64,000 bases of DNA, from assembly GCA_028274465.1 (NCBI GenBank), contig CM051455.1:47655351-47719350 (forward strand). The letters run 5' to 3'. Shown piece after piece: positions 10,796 through 24,800 of this stretch; positions within the stretch are counted from its first letter, which is position 1, and every line of letters starts with the position of its first letter. A program made the position numbers and the translations under genes. The stretch is from Plantago ovata (taxonomy: Eukaryota; Streptophyta; Magnoliopsida; Lamiales; Plantaginaceae). Below the pieces are notes generated by a model that did no database searches, had not been told where the DNA came from, and saw nothing but the letters and a program-made list of their open reading frames with translations.

Positions 10796-13700
10796 ATGAG
10801 AAGAGGAACTAGTGAGGTGAGAGTAGGTATGAAATTGAATGCACATTCATGTGCTGGAGGCGAGGGTGTAGTAGTAGGAGAAGAATGCGGAATTCCGGCG
10901 GTGGCAGTGGCGGTTGTGGTCGGTTATGCTCTTACTTCGAAGAAGAAGAAGAGCTTCTTACAGCCCAATCTCATTGGCTTAGCTCGGTACTCTTTCCACA
11001 TTTCCTTTCCTTGCTTTCATAACGTTATAGATAGATATAGATATGTGTGTGTATTCAGCTAGATATGTAGCTTGTTTTGATATCGATATAGATAGGTAGA
11101 TAGATAGATATGAATTGAGCTAGATATCTAGTGAGCTACTAGTGTTCAGTTACTACACGGCTACCATTTGACTGTTAGTTATCTCCTTTGTGTATCTATG
11201 GCTTTTCATGAAGTAGATGTTTGGTTTTCGTGAACTTGATTTGTTGCCTGTTTTTCATATCCGAGTGGTTTCATGTTATGTTATTAGCTGAATAATGCGT
11301 CGGAAAACGTTTACTCACTTGCTCTCTGTGTGTGTTCTATGATGGCCTTTATTCAGATTTGCATTACATGATTGAGCTTTTTTTTTTTGTTCAACTTATC
11401 CGTTGCGTTTGAATTGGTTGCTTTAGTTTTTTTTTTTTTGGTAAAGGTTGCTTTGGTTAACTGGTACGGGATATTGACTTTGGTATTTATAGATGCTTTA
11501 GTGGGGGATATTCTGGAATATATGGTTGCGACCGAAGTCAATAGTGTTAGATGACGTTATGGTTATGCATTGAATTTAAAATCTCTGTTTGCTTTAGGGA
11601 GATTTTGGAAGTGGATATTTGTTCCACAAGGTTGGTTGTAAGGACTCACATTTATTAATTAAGAGTTTACAGTCGGTGACCACCTTGATCTTTATGTTTA
11701 TACAATTTAGTCTGATAGAGACAAGGTCCTCACTACTATAGCCACGTCAAGTTTGTGTTTCAGTTTTTGTTGATGGAAAGTGGAAGTGGAATAAATGGAA
11801 CTAAAAGTCTCTGAGATTTTGTCATCCCTTAAAATGGGAGTATAGTGGAATTGCTAAGATTCTATCGACACGATATCACATCACAATTTGTTTGTGTTGT
11901 TTACTCATTTATTTTCTCATTCCGTTTTTTAATCACGGCATGGGCTAGAAGTCTTCTTTTGTTTTCATAGAATCAATTTAAATTGTCTCCTCTAATGAAT
12001 CCCCTCACAATCCCAAAAAATCATTAAAAGAAAAAAGAGAGAGTTTATACTTCAACAAATTACAAATTTGTCCTTCCACAATTGTTGTGCAAGGGGCTGT
12101 ATAAGTTCTTTCCAAGTCCTTTTGTCATTCTGTTGTCCTGGATGATATTTTTGTTAGCCTTCATTTATATAGTCAATGAGTAAATATATGTTGCATGATC
12201 TTTAGAAACCAAAACTGGATTTGTGGGTATGTAACAAGTTCCATATTGTCTGATGCAGAAGTAAAGGGATACAATTTGTTTCCGTTGATGTGAAGAGGCC
12301 CTTATCAGAGCAAGGTCCATTTGACATCCTTTTGCACAAGGTTAGCTTATATAATAAAATGCTTTCTCTTTAATGTCTGAAAAGGCTGTTTGCCTTGTTC
12401 TAATTACAGTTTATAATTTTCCAAATGCAGCTAATTTCCTCCATTTGAAATCCTTCATGGTTCTAATTTGCAATTCATAATTTTTCAATTGCATGTAGTT
12501 CCTCCATTATTTGGTTTTGAGTCAGTTCTCATGATGCAGATAGGTTCTAAATTCTAATAGATGAAATGAGAAATGAGGTGGAGGGTGCAGAAAGTCTATT
12601 TTCGCAACTTTGTTTCGTTCTTTGTTTTTGTTTTTTGCCATATTACATTTTTTTTCTTTTTATAACTCCGGGCTTGATCAATATCTGCCAGCTCAGGAGT
12701 TAACCTTAATCTTTCATTGCTTATTGTTATTGTTATAATATTTGTTCCATTTTACCTGTCCCATTAAATTCTATACCTTTCTGTTTTTGACTTTTTGGCA
12801 ACTTTTATCTCATATCTTTATTGGTGGGTCCTATCACTGAAGCTATTAACACGAACACGCTACAAAACCTCTTAAAAAATTGCCCAACAGGGCGGAGGGA
12901 GTATTTGCATAATTAAAACCCAAATGTTCTTTTTGATGTACTTATTTATTTATTTTTTAAATAACTAACTCATCCACCCAGCACCAGCAACTTAATCCCG
13001 ATGGGATTTAAACCCACATGCATTTGTCATCCTGTCGTATCAAATTTCTTTTGCTGCTTAGTCTATTTTCTTATCCTGATGCAGCGAACTATAATCTCTT
13101 CATTGGCATTCTCTCTCTCGCTCTGATAGGAAAAACTTGTAGTCTATTATGTTTTAGTAAGTTTGAAATTGCAACAGGTATCACAATCTTTTTAGTTTAT
13201 TTTAGGAGGTCGCTATGGTTCCTACTCCCACTCCATATTATACTCAAATGAAACCTTGATATCACCTCAAGTTCAACATTTATGACTTATTGGCATTGCT
13301 ATTTAATGATTGCTTTGTAATTCTCTCACTGATTTAACAAAGGAAAAACTCTAATCCAAATGAAGTCCAAACTCGAGTGGAACCCAAATTGTGCGAATAA
13401 GTTACAACAAAATGTTGTGTCAAGGGTGTTCCAATTCAATCATCCAATTAGATAGATTCATCATGAAAAAAATGTTGTATAACTTTCACTCTCATTGGAG
13501 CTGGCTGTCTTATTAATTTATGTCCTTGTTTTGTTATCAGTTACGAGGAAAGGATTGGGCCCAGGTTATTGAGGTTTGTGCTCCCCTTCCAATTCTATTA
13601 AAGATCCAACTCCATTGAATGATAGAATGACACGAAGTGATCTTTTCTGGATGTTCAAACGGAGATTCTGGTTCTCAATAATCTGAATTTTAACATATTG

Positions 13701-15676
13701 CATTGTTTGTGTAACCCTCAAACTGTTTTTGGTATGATTAAACTTCCTTAATGAAACAGTGGGAACTTATTAGTTTCGAAATCTGAATAGATTGACCAGC
13801 TATTTTCAGCTGCACTTGCAAACAGTCCTGTGCATGTTTTACTATTGGCGGATGACAAATAACCCTTTTGAGTTATTGATTAACCAAGTCAATGTGACTT
13901 GCATTTTGTCCATAAAACCGTGGTGCTTATTTTCCTACGTTCAGCTAGCTGATTCATTTTTTAGGTTAGATTATTTTGAGGAAACTGCAATATCTCAGAA
14001 AATTGAAGATGCAAGAATTTTATGTTTGATAGATTTAAATTGGCAATCTGAACCTTAAGGTTCTTATTTTTCTTGTTTGGGCATGGATATTATCTTAGCA
14101 AAGATAGAAAATCAACAATTCGTTGCTGCACGATCTTCAATTAAATCATATTCTCTTTCCTTTTGTTTTTCTTCTCTAAAGGATTATCGTAGAGATCATC
14201 CAGAAGTAATCGTCGTAGACCCACCTGGCGCCATCGAACATGTACACAACCGTCAATCTATGCTCAAGGATGTCGCTGATCTGATATTGCCTGACAGATA
14301 CGGTACTTATCCAGCATTTACATGCTTATTCATTTTACTATACGAGAAACCCCACAACTCCCTCCTCTCCATTCACCTCAAAAAGTTGGATAGTTCTTCT
14401 GCTGAATGATTTTGATAGGATGTGGTATGTCTATTTATACTATGTACCAATGTAGTTTGCTTGCTGTGAATTGTAGGCCAAGTTTGCATCCCAAGACAGT
14501 TGGTGATATTAGATGATCCAACTTCAATATCTGATGAAGTATCAAAAGCAGGATTAAAGGTGCCTTTAGGTAAGTTGATTGTGATTTTACCGATGTGGCA
14601 CATGGTCTTCTTGTTACAACCTTCCTCCTTTTACTCATAATGGTTTGTTTGTAAGGAAGTTACTTTATCATAGTGAAGATTTGTGTTGCATGCTAGAGGT
14701 CCACAGAAAACTAGCTGTGCCATTATATGACATTCAACTACCTTATTAATCACTTGGTAGAATTTGAAATTGGAAAGTGGGAGCGTCAGGAGAGATTATG
14801 GGGATACAATGTGAAGCGTGAACTGAAGTGTTCACTTTCATAGTAGATTCTGGTACAATGTGAACTAAAGCTTTCACTTCAGCTTAATGTGAGTTATGAC
14901 CATTATCTGTTATTGCAGTTGTAAAACCACTGGTTGTGGATGGAAGTGCCAAGTCACACGAGTTGTTCCTCGTTTATGATCAGTGTTCCCTCGCAGAATT
15001 GGAACCGCCAGTTGTGTTACAAGAATTTGTCAATCATGGTTGGGCTTCCATGCTTTTCTGAATTCTTTTCTTTTCTGGACTATGGAATTGCCTGTTGAAT
15101 TTCATCACCACTTCCCTTTATGTAGGTGGCGTCCTGTTTAAAGTTTATGTTATCGGTGAATCTATAAAAGTTGTCAGGCGCTTCTCCCTGCCTGATGTCA
15201 CGAAATGTGAGTTTTCACCGACCTCTGGTGTCTTCCCTTTTCCAAGAGTTTCTTGTGCTGCTGCTTCTGCAGAGGATGTTGATTTGGATCCTTCTATTGC
15301 TGGTGAGTTTTGAGTCTCCATGTATCATACGCAGCTGGGAGGGTGTTTCCTATTCATGTTCTTCAAGCATTACTATGAGGTGGTGCAGTTGCACGTCTCT
15401 CTTCGCTAAGGAACTTTGATTTCATTAGTAATTGGTCTGTAACGTCCAGTCACCGTATAACTTGGAGGAAAACAATATGATATCTCGTATTTATAGCTTA
15501 AAATCTTGTATAATGCCAAAGTCAAAAGAAAAAGAAAAAAAAAACTTTGTTCTTTCAGCCTTCTTTTTGATTGGTTACATTTCATTACTGGATTTGTTTG
15601 CTCCTTTCCATGGTAGAATACAGCCAAAGTATGTTGTAGCATTTCGTTCTTGTTGTCCTGTATTTAGACTTGAGTG

Positions 15677-15709
<33 letters not shown>

Positions 15710-16534
15710 ACATAGTTCATTGATTAATGCAGAACTTCCTCCCCGGCCTTTGCTCGAGGAACTTGCAAGAGAACTCCGCCAAAGATTGGTAAGAGTCTAG
15801 TTCAATCATGTTTTTATTTGTATTGATGCATTAGCTCTCCTCTTTATCCTGGAGATTTGTGTTAGATTACATGTCTCTTGCTGATCTTCCTTTGTTATGT
15901 TTAGGGCCTCCAGCTGTTCAACGTAGATATGATCCGCCAAAAAGGGACAGCAGATCTCTATTATGTTATTGACATCAACTACTTCCCCGGTCAGTTTCAT
16001 GTATTACTGCAATGGCTGAAGTTTCTTTAATAGGTGGTGAAAAATTAAAATTTCTGAGATTAAACTGATGGATAGCAGTTTTGCCATAATCAACTTTAGT
16101 TAATTTAGGAGCGTATAGCAAATTGGGTTTCTCAGACATTCAACGCTTGGGCTTATATTTGTTTTCAAGGCATAAATTGGAATAAAAAATCTAGTGCAAA
16201 CAACCCTTTAATCTCAACTTATTTCTGGGCATGAACCTTATTTGCCATGCCTACACTCTCTTGTTTATTGGTAATGTTTAGATACACACATCATTGCTCG
16301 AATTGCATGTTTTTCTATCAACAGTTGATGTACATAGGCATGCTTTAGAGATGACATTTCAAGTTCCACTAAAGGAATTCTTTGCTTTTTTCTTTTGGGT
16401 TATTGAACCTAATAACAAAATTTGACATTTGCTGTTTCACAGGATATGGGAAAATGCCAGAATATGAGCATATATTTACAGATTTTCTTCTTAATCTTGC
16501 GCAAAGCAAATTCAAACAGACACCTGTTGCATAG
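10796..16534 (+). CDS. ITPK: Inositol-tetrakisphosphate 1-kinase (ITPK2/3-like), ten exons
   Basis: ATP-grasp kinase that phosphorylates inositol tris/tetrakisphosphates (and, in some plant ITPKs, InsP6) on the route to phytate and pyrophosphates. Exons: 10796-10986, 12259-12340, 13541-13573, 14182-14302, 14477-14569, 14919-15038, 15126-15302, 15733-15788, 15905-15989, 16443-16534. Together they give 349 residues, all GT-AG, with no break. Motifs: [17 protein letters not shown] (~41-57), HVHNRQSML (122-130), [19 protein letters not shown] (from ~176), [20 protein letters not shown], and the metal/substrate site [15 protein letters not shown] (from 314). The length and many introns fit the ITPK2/3 group better than the shorter ITPK1. 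The 41-residue N-terminal extension is Gly/Val-rich and not conserved. The start is the first ATG of the open exon. It runs tail to tail with TOR. Intron 7 contains a run of about 29 T (from 15680). Confidence 0.95.
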
Positions 16535-17622
16535 CTGAGAAATGTGTATAGCTTGTATATCGGCATTCAGGTCTAGCTCATTACATTTACATAAACATAT
16601 GTAATTTGACCTGGGTCATAGATGTTGTCCTCCTCAGGGTAGATAGAAGTTTCTCTTTCCCTTCCTTTGTTGAACATAGTGAAATTCTTGATTTTCATGC
16701 AGTCCCTTTTCTTTGGATGCATCCACTCTCTGGTTTTAATCTCCTTCAGAACATAGTAATAGTGGTTGCTTCACACAGACATTAGCTATTTTCTCATGTA
16801 GTAGTGTAGTCTCTATACTGTGGCACTTGTGCATGAAAACCTTCGGTGCTGCTTAATTAGAAAAATAACAAGCTCTTGAAGCTAACCTATCCGAGTTCCC
16901 TATTATTCTATTCTTTCCTAAAATGAAAAAATGTAATGTTATGGCTGTATGAGTAAGTCAGCAACACTATACGCAATACCAAAGATGGTTGCCTTTTGTA
17001 GAAGCCGTACAACCCTGCAACCACAACACCTTGCTATAAAAATGTCACAACATTACTAATGAAGACCGCAAGAGGCCTTAGCAACAGGTTTAGAAACACT
17101 GCATCCTGCTTTCCTGACCCTAACGTGTTGTATTAGCTTCAGTTTGTCAGAACATCATAGATTCAAATTCAATGATTCAAATTCAATGAACTTGACTGCA
17201 GCACGGGTGTACCCAAAGAAAAGATTGGGCTAAACAGAATACAATCATTTAGAAATTCTTCTACTGTGCGGTAAATATGAGTACGATCCATGTTTCTGTA
17301 GTACTGTACAACATTTACAATCCCAGCCAATAAAAGCTGATATGGAACATGAGGCTGGTTAACAGGGCTTCTATGCATCATCGCTCGGGAACTTACATAA
17401 TCAACAGCCAATATAACACACATGCTAAACAAACCTATTGACCAGTCATTTGTACATCAATAACGGAAGATACCACACCTCTATACTAATTTCCACACCT
17501 CTATACTAATTTTTTTGGGCATATACACAAGTTGGGAGAACAAATGTTTGATGGCTTACTTTCTACCCTGAGTTTTCTGGGCCTTTGGATTTGGACAGGC
17601 AACTTGAGATGTGATCTATTTC
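16535..17622. other. Convergent intergenic region between ITPK and TOR (3' UTRs)
   Basis: 1.09 kb separate the two stop codons. It should contain both 3' UTRs and polyadenylation sites. There is no further coding sequence. Small direct repeats are seen (ATTCAAATTCAATGA twice near 17160; CACACCTCTATACTAATTT twice near 17475). Confidence 0.6.
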
Positions 17623-20570
17623 TCACCAGAAAGGACACCACCTGAAACCAGAAAAGTTGAAAAATTCCATTAAATTCCATTAGTTGTAGAACCAAATATG
17701 CAAAATTACAAGTTGAAAGAGTACAAGGCTTAATTATATCTGCAAGTGCTTTATACGGTTATACCTTAAGCGCCCTGAACAAAAGTAATAATTTAATAAA
17801 GGTAGAGGTACTTGAAGGGCTCAGGTGTTGTTTTCCTGAGTTAAGAACTTCCAACTACCCCTTTTCACTAGGTTTGGGAGGTTCAGATTAGGATGCTAGC
17901 ATATGCAGTTCCATAGAACAGACAATTTCAGACACATAAAGCCAGTTTCAACAATCTGTACATACCCGACATAGTTTTGGCACAGATTTTCATGTGATGT
18001 TGCCTGAAGAATAAGTTTCTGAACTTGTACTTTGACAGATAATCCATGGTCAGCTTCACGAGTATCACCAGGTATCAAGCTACTATGTTCGAGGGGTTGG
18101 ATGTAGATATTTGGAACTGAGGAACCAGGAGTGAAATCTCTCCCTGTAAGTTTGTTGCTCATGCGGGCCATGACAATAACTGCTCTCTCATTCAGAACTT
18201 CATTAGCGTCGCCCAATTGGTTGACAGCCTGAAAGAGAATTATTGATATCATTGTCAATTTTTACAAGATATTAACACATTGCTCAAATGATATCGCTCA
18301 AGGAATTGGTCAATTGCTTCGTTTGAGTAAGAACCCTTTTTTTTGGGACAGTAAATTGATTAAAAATATTGATATCAAGTAATTTCATGGATAGTCATGA
18401 TCTAAAGTGGTCTCCAGAGTTAGATTTGTAACGAGATGTACTGTAAAAATCTTGGAAGTCGGGAGAGTAGGGAAAATAGGGTACAAGAATTATATCATGG
18501 TTTAAATATGTAACTATGTATGGATGAAATCTAACCCATCTGATGATTAAGAAGCCATATTTTGGCATTTGAGAATACAGTCACCTCTAGAAGTTCAAAT
18601 TTAAGTTTTCATGTCTTCAGTATGTGTTGCAAGTATGGAACATGGAGAAAATAACATGCCGAGTTAAATCACTTTAGTGCAAGGTGAGTTAATTCTGGAA
18701 CAACTCAATAAGTCATGATTGACTCTTGAACTGACCAACACACTGGGTCAAATTTAAGCCAAATACAGCAATGGGTTATGGGTAAACACATAGGGCCATA
18801 CCTGAAGGATCTCCCTCTCACGAACAGCTCTTTGTGGTTGAACTGGTTCTCTATCTGAAGTAGAATCCTCACCATTGACCACAGGTGCATTTATTGGCAT
18901 TTGGGCAACTTCATTAAAGTTGAAAAGACGCCAATTTATCAATGGGTCATGCACAAATGCCTGTATGGATCATGAAAAAGGAATTCATTATCTATCTAGT
19001 TCATATGATCCTAGAAATCTCAGCATGTGCATACACATCACAAAAGGAATATCAACTAACATGGCAGTTTGATTGGTATGGAAAAGAACACATTCAGGCA
19101 TCATGATTTCCAAAGTCAGGACTCAGAACAAAACTGAACCATCTATATTATTACTACATAGGTATAAACGCAAAGCATATATGAGACTTGCCACCAGAGT
19201 CGGAATGATAAATAAACTACTGAAACATCATCTATCACCATGCCCTAAAACATAACCTTCAGAACCACACTGTTCTAAAGTACTATAGCCAAAGAGGCGT
19301 TCCAACTTCCAAGCAAAAAAAGCCTATAACTAGGTGCACATATTATGGTTCCTTTTCCATTTGGTCCTTTTATACTTTATATGACCACCCTGCAGCGGAA
19401 TTTTTTCCTGATACTTTCTATGGTTTTTCTCAAGGGATATGAATAAAGAATGGGAGAATGATAAAATAGCTAGGTGGATATAAAAGTAAGAGAATGACTG
19501 AATGAATACTTTATAAAGTATGATCATAGTTGGGATGAACAGATAATATTGGTCATACAAAAGAGGAGAACGAGCAGACATTAATGGCACAGAGAGAGTA
19601 ACAGATCAAGCATTTAGTTATGATTTCCACCCTTTAAACAGAGGCATGCTGGGAGTTTTATCAAGGTAACAGTAATTTTATATCAGACCAAGGAGCTGCT
19701 AAGTACTATCACTTTAGAATAGAAATGAAGAAATACAAAAATTACAAATGCACTGGGAGAGAAGCTGACCCCCTAGAAAAGAAGAGAAGAAAAATGAAGT
19801 ATTTAATCCCAAAAACAATTACCATATTACAATTAGATTGTCATGATCTGTGAAGTTACAGATGGGATAAAGTTCTCTAAGGAAGCCCAGACATACAAAT
19901 ATAAAAGCAGCAGATATAGAATATACCTCCATCATTGCCATTACACTGTCTTTATTTGTACGGAGAACCTGCATTACACTTTCACAAGTGGAGCGGAAGT
20001 TTCCCTCAATACCACTGACTTCCATTGCTTTAACGAGCATTCTGGTTAAGCGAAATGGAACCTACACCAATCAAATTGTCTACAGTTCATATGAGATGTA
20101 ACATTGATCTAGCAAACATGACCAGAGCACTGCTATCATTTTCCTGTAAAGCTATCAGAACAAAAGCAGGTTCCCTAACCTTTTCAGGGAATTTCTCCCG
20201 GTTCATTGAAGCTTCAAAGCAATCTCCAAAATCGATGTGCAATATCTTCCCACTGACAAAGATACACATTTATATAAGTGGGGAACTATTTCTACAACAA
20301 CCACAGCTTTCAGAATTTGTTACCTGTAGCGGTGCAGCATGAGGTTGCTTGGATGTCGATCACCAAGGCCAAGCAAGTAACCAACCTAGACAAAATGCAG
20401 ATCGTGATGAAATAGTGATGATTCTCAATCTTATTGGATAAAAAACACACATTATGTGAACTTTATGACAAAGCAATGTCGAGGTACATCATTCAACAAC
20501 CACACACACACCACCACCTCAAATAGAGTTTCTATTTTTTCCGACAGATCCTGTGTGTGTGTGCGCGCGC

Positions 20571-20608
<38 letters not shown>

Positions 20609-21874
20609 AATAAAGAGAGTTTCTATTATTTGGACAAATGCTCAGAGACATAATATTTAAACCCTGAAATGAACCAGAAAAGCCACCCATTACCAGCAAA
20701 AAGAGTTGATAGAAATGTCATTACCATACTCATTACAGCCAAGCTTCTTGTATAGTTTGTCCTCCTGTCTAACCAAACCTCAGATGTACGACTCTTCAAC
20801 CATAGAACCTAGAATTTTCAGAACAATTACATCAGCAATTGTTAGAGACTGATCAGCCTTAAGTTTTTTAATAATACTTACTCTAGCTAGGTCATTCCCC
20901 TCTGTATTTTGCAATGCATACTCAAATACCTCCACCTTAGCAATAAGAGGAAGATGATCATAGTGAGGAGCAAAAGCTAGCATAAACTTATGCTCTTGAT
21001 TTAGGAGGACCTGTACAACAACAGATAGTAGGAAGTATAACGAATTAGAAAAAGAGGTAAAAACATCGCTTCATGAGGTGTAAGGTAGCAGAGTATTTGA
21101 AGCAAACCTTTCTAGCATCCCTGTACTCTCGGATTAGTTGGTGAAGAGTATCACATTCTGGGACCCATTCGATAAGACCACTGTTCGGGGATAGTGGAAC
21201 GACGGCGTATCTCTGGATCGAGAGATTTTTCTCGAATGTTTTCCTAGAATTTCCAAGTAGAGTATTTACTAAACCAAAGAGCTGGCAAAGGAGAAAAATT
21301 CAGAGTGTTATTTCTTAGTCATGAAACACAGGATATGTGCACAGCTGCATAACCTTCGCTACAACACTTCACAAATGAAACTAAAAGAGCTGAAATGTTC
21401 TGAGTCAGACCTGCATGACACGTTCATCTTGGCGCAAATCTTCATGTCCCTTCAACAAGAAAGCATAATCTTCACCATCACTTCCATGAATTGTCAACTT
21501 ACGAGGTCGTTGCTTGGATGTTATGACAACAAGCTGGGGTGCAAATGATCCTATAGTCACCACAGGTGAATCTGGGAAAGAAACAGCAATTGCACTAATG
21601 AATAACCAAAATTTAAACATAATATTTTCTATGAAATGGTAAGTTCAACTTTACCAGCTTTATAGGTTCCAGGAATGGCCAATTTCAAATCACGGCACTC
21701 CAAAAGTCCTGGAGACACAGACTGGTTTCAAAAAGAAAACATTAATTATAGTCTCAGATGTAGTGTACACCAAGTACAAAAGCATGATATATTTCTTGCC
21801 TGTAAGTCCAGGGTAGTGAGACTCGCAAGCTGCTTATCTATCCGCCTAAATACATGATAATAAAGATCCCAAGC
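17623..21874 (-). other. TOR: TOR exons: PI3K-like kinase domain and FATC tail
   Basis: Exons: 21800-21874, 21655-21721, 21411-21571, 21108-21281, 20882-21010, 20725-20808, 20324-20385, 20180-20252, 19927-20061, 18802-18960, 17966-18228, 17623-17641. Kinase landmarks are [14 protein letters not shown], the ATP-contact stretch [20 protein letters not shown], catalytic loop GLGDRHPSN (20324-20385 exon), and metal-binding [11 protein letters not shown] (20180-20252). The FATC tail is in the last two exons ([20 protein letters not shown], final WCPFW). All catalytic residues are present. The intron after 21800-21874 has a GC donor in a strong context (CAG|GCAAGA). A linker between kinase and FATC is shorter than in Arabidopsis. 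Confidence 0.95.
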
Positions 21875-24800
21875 CTGGTGGAGAAACAGAACTCATTAGG
21901 AGTTTAGCAAGTGACTATGCAAAGTGATACCAACTTACCACTAGCGATATCCAAATTCAGATCAGATACTACAACAAAACTAAGAAAGGAACAGGAAGAT
22001 ACATTTGATTTGGAATGTTTTCATCTTATTTTTCCTCAGTTGATCACTCACTTTTCAAATATGAGTATTACATTAAGCAATGATACAAAATTATGACGCC
22101 ATGCGATTCATTCTACTAATAAACGTTTCAAGAGATTACAACTTTTTCCCAGAATTTTCAAGGCTTTGATTATTTTATCCACCGTATCCTACTAATAAAT
22201 CATTTTTTATCTTTATTTTAATCAATACCCCACATAATAACCCCACTGCTTCGAATTTCACCCGCTTTTCCTTGATCTCTGTGCCCACCCAAATTTGTGC
22301 AACTTCCGGCAAGACAGAGGGAGTATGTACTATGTAGTATGACTCACCCATATGATTCAGGGCATGCATAGCCATATAAAGATGGGTGTTTTTATTAAGG
22401 AACAGGTGTAGATAAAATTGGAACTGTAAGACTACCCAGTTTAATTTGTATCCTTTGACTCATCTACATTATTCTGTTGGCTGTTTGAGAACTTACAAAT
22501 AGTGTGGGAGCTCACCAGAATAGCAACAAATAGAAGACACACAGTAAGAACCAACAGAATAATGTAGATTTTTTTAGTATTAATTTTTCTTATTGGGAAT
22601 CGATACCTGGGTTAGTTCTGCAGTTCTTCCAGTTCTTTTGTACTTAATGCAACATTCGAAGGCCTCCAGAAGTTCATGACGGTATGCCTGAAACACATTA
22701 TAAAGTTTAGTAACAAGTAAACGAGAAGATTCAGGAGTAATAATTCTTACAGAGGTCCAAAGATCTTCCACACATTTCAAGAGAAACATAATAAAAATGA
22801 ATGCCTCAGAAACAAAGGGAAACATCACCATTAAACAACCTATTTATATGGACATCTTTCGAGCTCTACAGATGCAGTTAAAAATTATATAAGCTGGAAG
22901 GTGCAAGATGGAGAACCTGAATGAATGATCTCTCTTTTGCGGTGGTATTGTGACTAATAGCACCTTGCTCAAGCAAGTCATGCAACGGTTCTAACAAGTT
23001 AAGCATGCCTTCAATGTTATGTTCACCAAAATATAAGCGGCTTGCCTCTTCCAATGCTTCATGCCACGTCTCATGCCATAGTATTGCAACTCGAATCAAC
23101 TCCGTGGACACAAGTTGGGCCTTTTCCAGTTCAATATATGATCAGTAAAAAGAGAAAAATGACTAAAATATCTAAAAGCATCAGGCATTCAAACTCACCT
23201 CATCCACTAGTACACCACTGTGCTGTCTAACTTGATCAACCACCTCTTGTGCTGCCTGCTTCCGCAAATTACTAATGGATTTACACGCCACAAGAAGCGG
23301 ATACATAAGAGCCTGCAAAACATATTGTATAATTTCAGGCATCTAAAGTCATATGAACTCAGAAATAACTTCTTGATAATTATCAAACATTTTATGACTA
23401 TGGGACATAGAAAAGGGTGTTATGTTGCATGAGAAAGCAAATCCTTGATATTAATAATACACAGAATGTTCCAATGATCAAACATCTAGTACTTTAGGAT
23501 ATGTGAAACAAATTCGGAAAGAATTTGGCAGTCATACACACAGATTTAAACAAAGCAACATATAGAGCCAACCTGTGGATGAATCTGACCAATTCGTACT
23601 AGTAGAGATTGTATGAGTTTTCTGACTGCATGGTTATTGGAATGTATCCTGGCAATTATCTGAGGTAGAACAACCAGCCAGGTGTTTATGTTTACAAGTA
23701 AAAATCCCTTTTGCAATGCGGTCTGAACTTCTAATGTAGCTCCATGGTTAAACCACAAAGTGAGGAGACGAAGGATATCCTGAAATGAAGAAGCAAAACC
23801 ACAAAGCAAATATTAAGAAGATACACAACAACTTAACAAATACATGGTATATTGAACAATACAGATATTTAGGAGGAATCTAAAGAGATAAACGAGGACG
23901 ATGACAAACACATCAGTAAAATTGTGGAAATTGCTGCAAAGTAAAAAAAAAAGTTACAATATGATGCAACAATGAAGTACTCCTTCCTTCCCAGACTAAA
24001 TGTCATATTTGGTATTGGGCATGGAGATTAAGGTACTAGATTATAGTAGGAATAACATGGATTTGCATTTTTGTAATTGCAGTAGTATGTATAGGTGCAT
24101 ATGGGCATACATTTTGCCAAAAAACAGAAATGAGATACTTGTATTGGGACAATATACAAGGAATCTGTGACATCTGGTCTAGGATTTGGGGGGGGGGGGG
24201 GGAGAGAGAGACTGGGAGAGTATTAGTTACTTGGAAGGTACAATAGTTCAAATAGAGCCGACGAACTGAATGCATTATCTTACAGAAATCTTATTCGAAT
24301 AACAAAAAAGGTGGACAACATGCAGCCTGTTGCAGTTACTCTTTTGACGGAAAGCTAAAGAGTGATACCTGAAGGCTATCATCAACTCCTTTAGTATGTG
24401 CCGCACAAGCTATGGAGTGAAAATATCCATTAACTGCTGCAACAACGAACTGTCCAGATTTACTCTGGAGACCTCTTAATATGTAGTGAGACATAACTGC
24501 TGTGTTGAACAGCGCCCATTTATGCCAAGCTTTTGCCCACTTCGTTGCGATTTTAGTCACACTTTCGAATGCACTAAGAATTTCTGAAAATAGACAAATC
24601 CAATTACCAAAGTAACACTAACAGCTGGAGGAATCCTCATTGATAGGTGCCGTGTGCGTACGTGTGTGTGTGAGAGAGAGTTTAGTTGAATGCCTTCTAT
24701 AGCGTCATTGTCCAAACCAGGGGAAAGTGCCCACTGCCAAGTGCCTAGCTGAAGATAAACTCGGGCAGCAAGAGGAATACTAGGGCTGCCCAATATGTTA

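Noticed and set aside
15432..15710. ORF ending in a Phe run within ITPK
   Set aside because: It reads intron 7 into the poly-T run. The spliced ITPK frame skips it.
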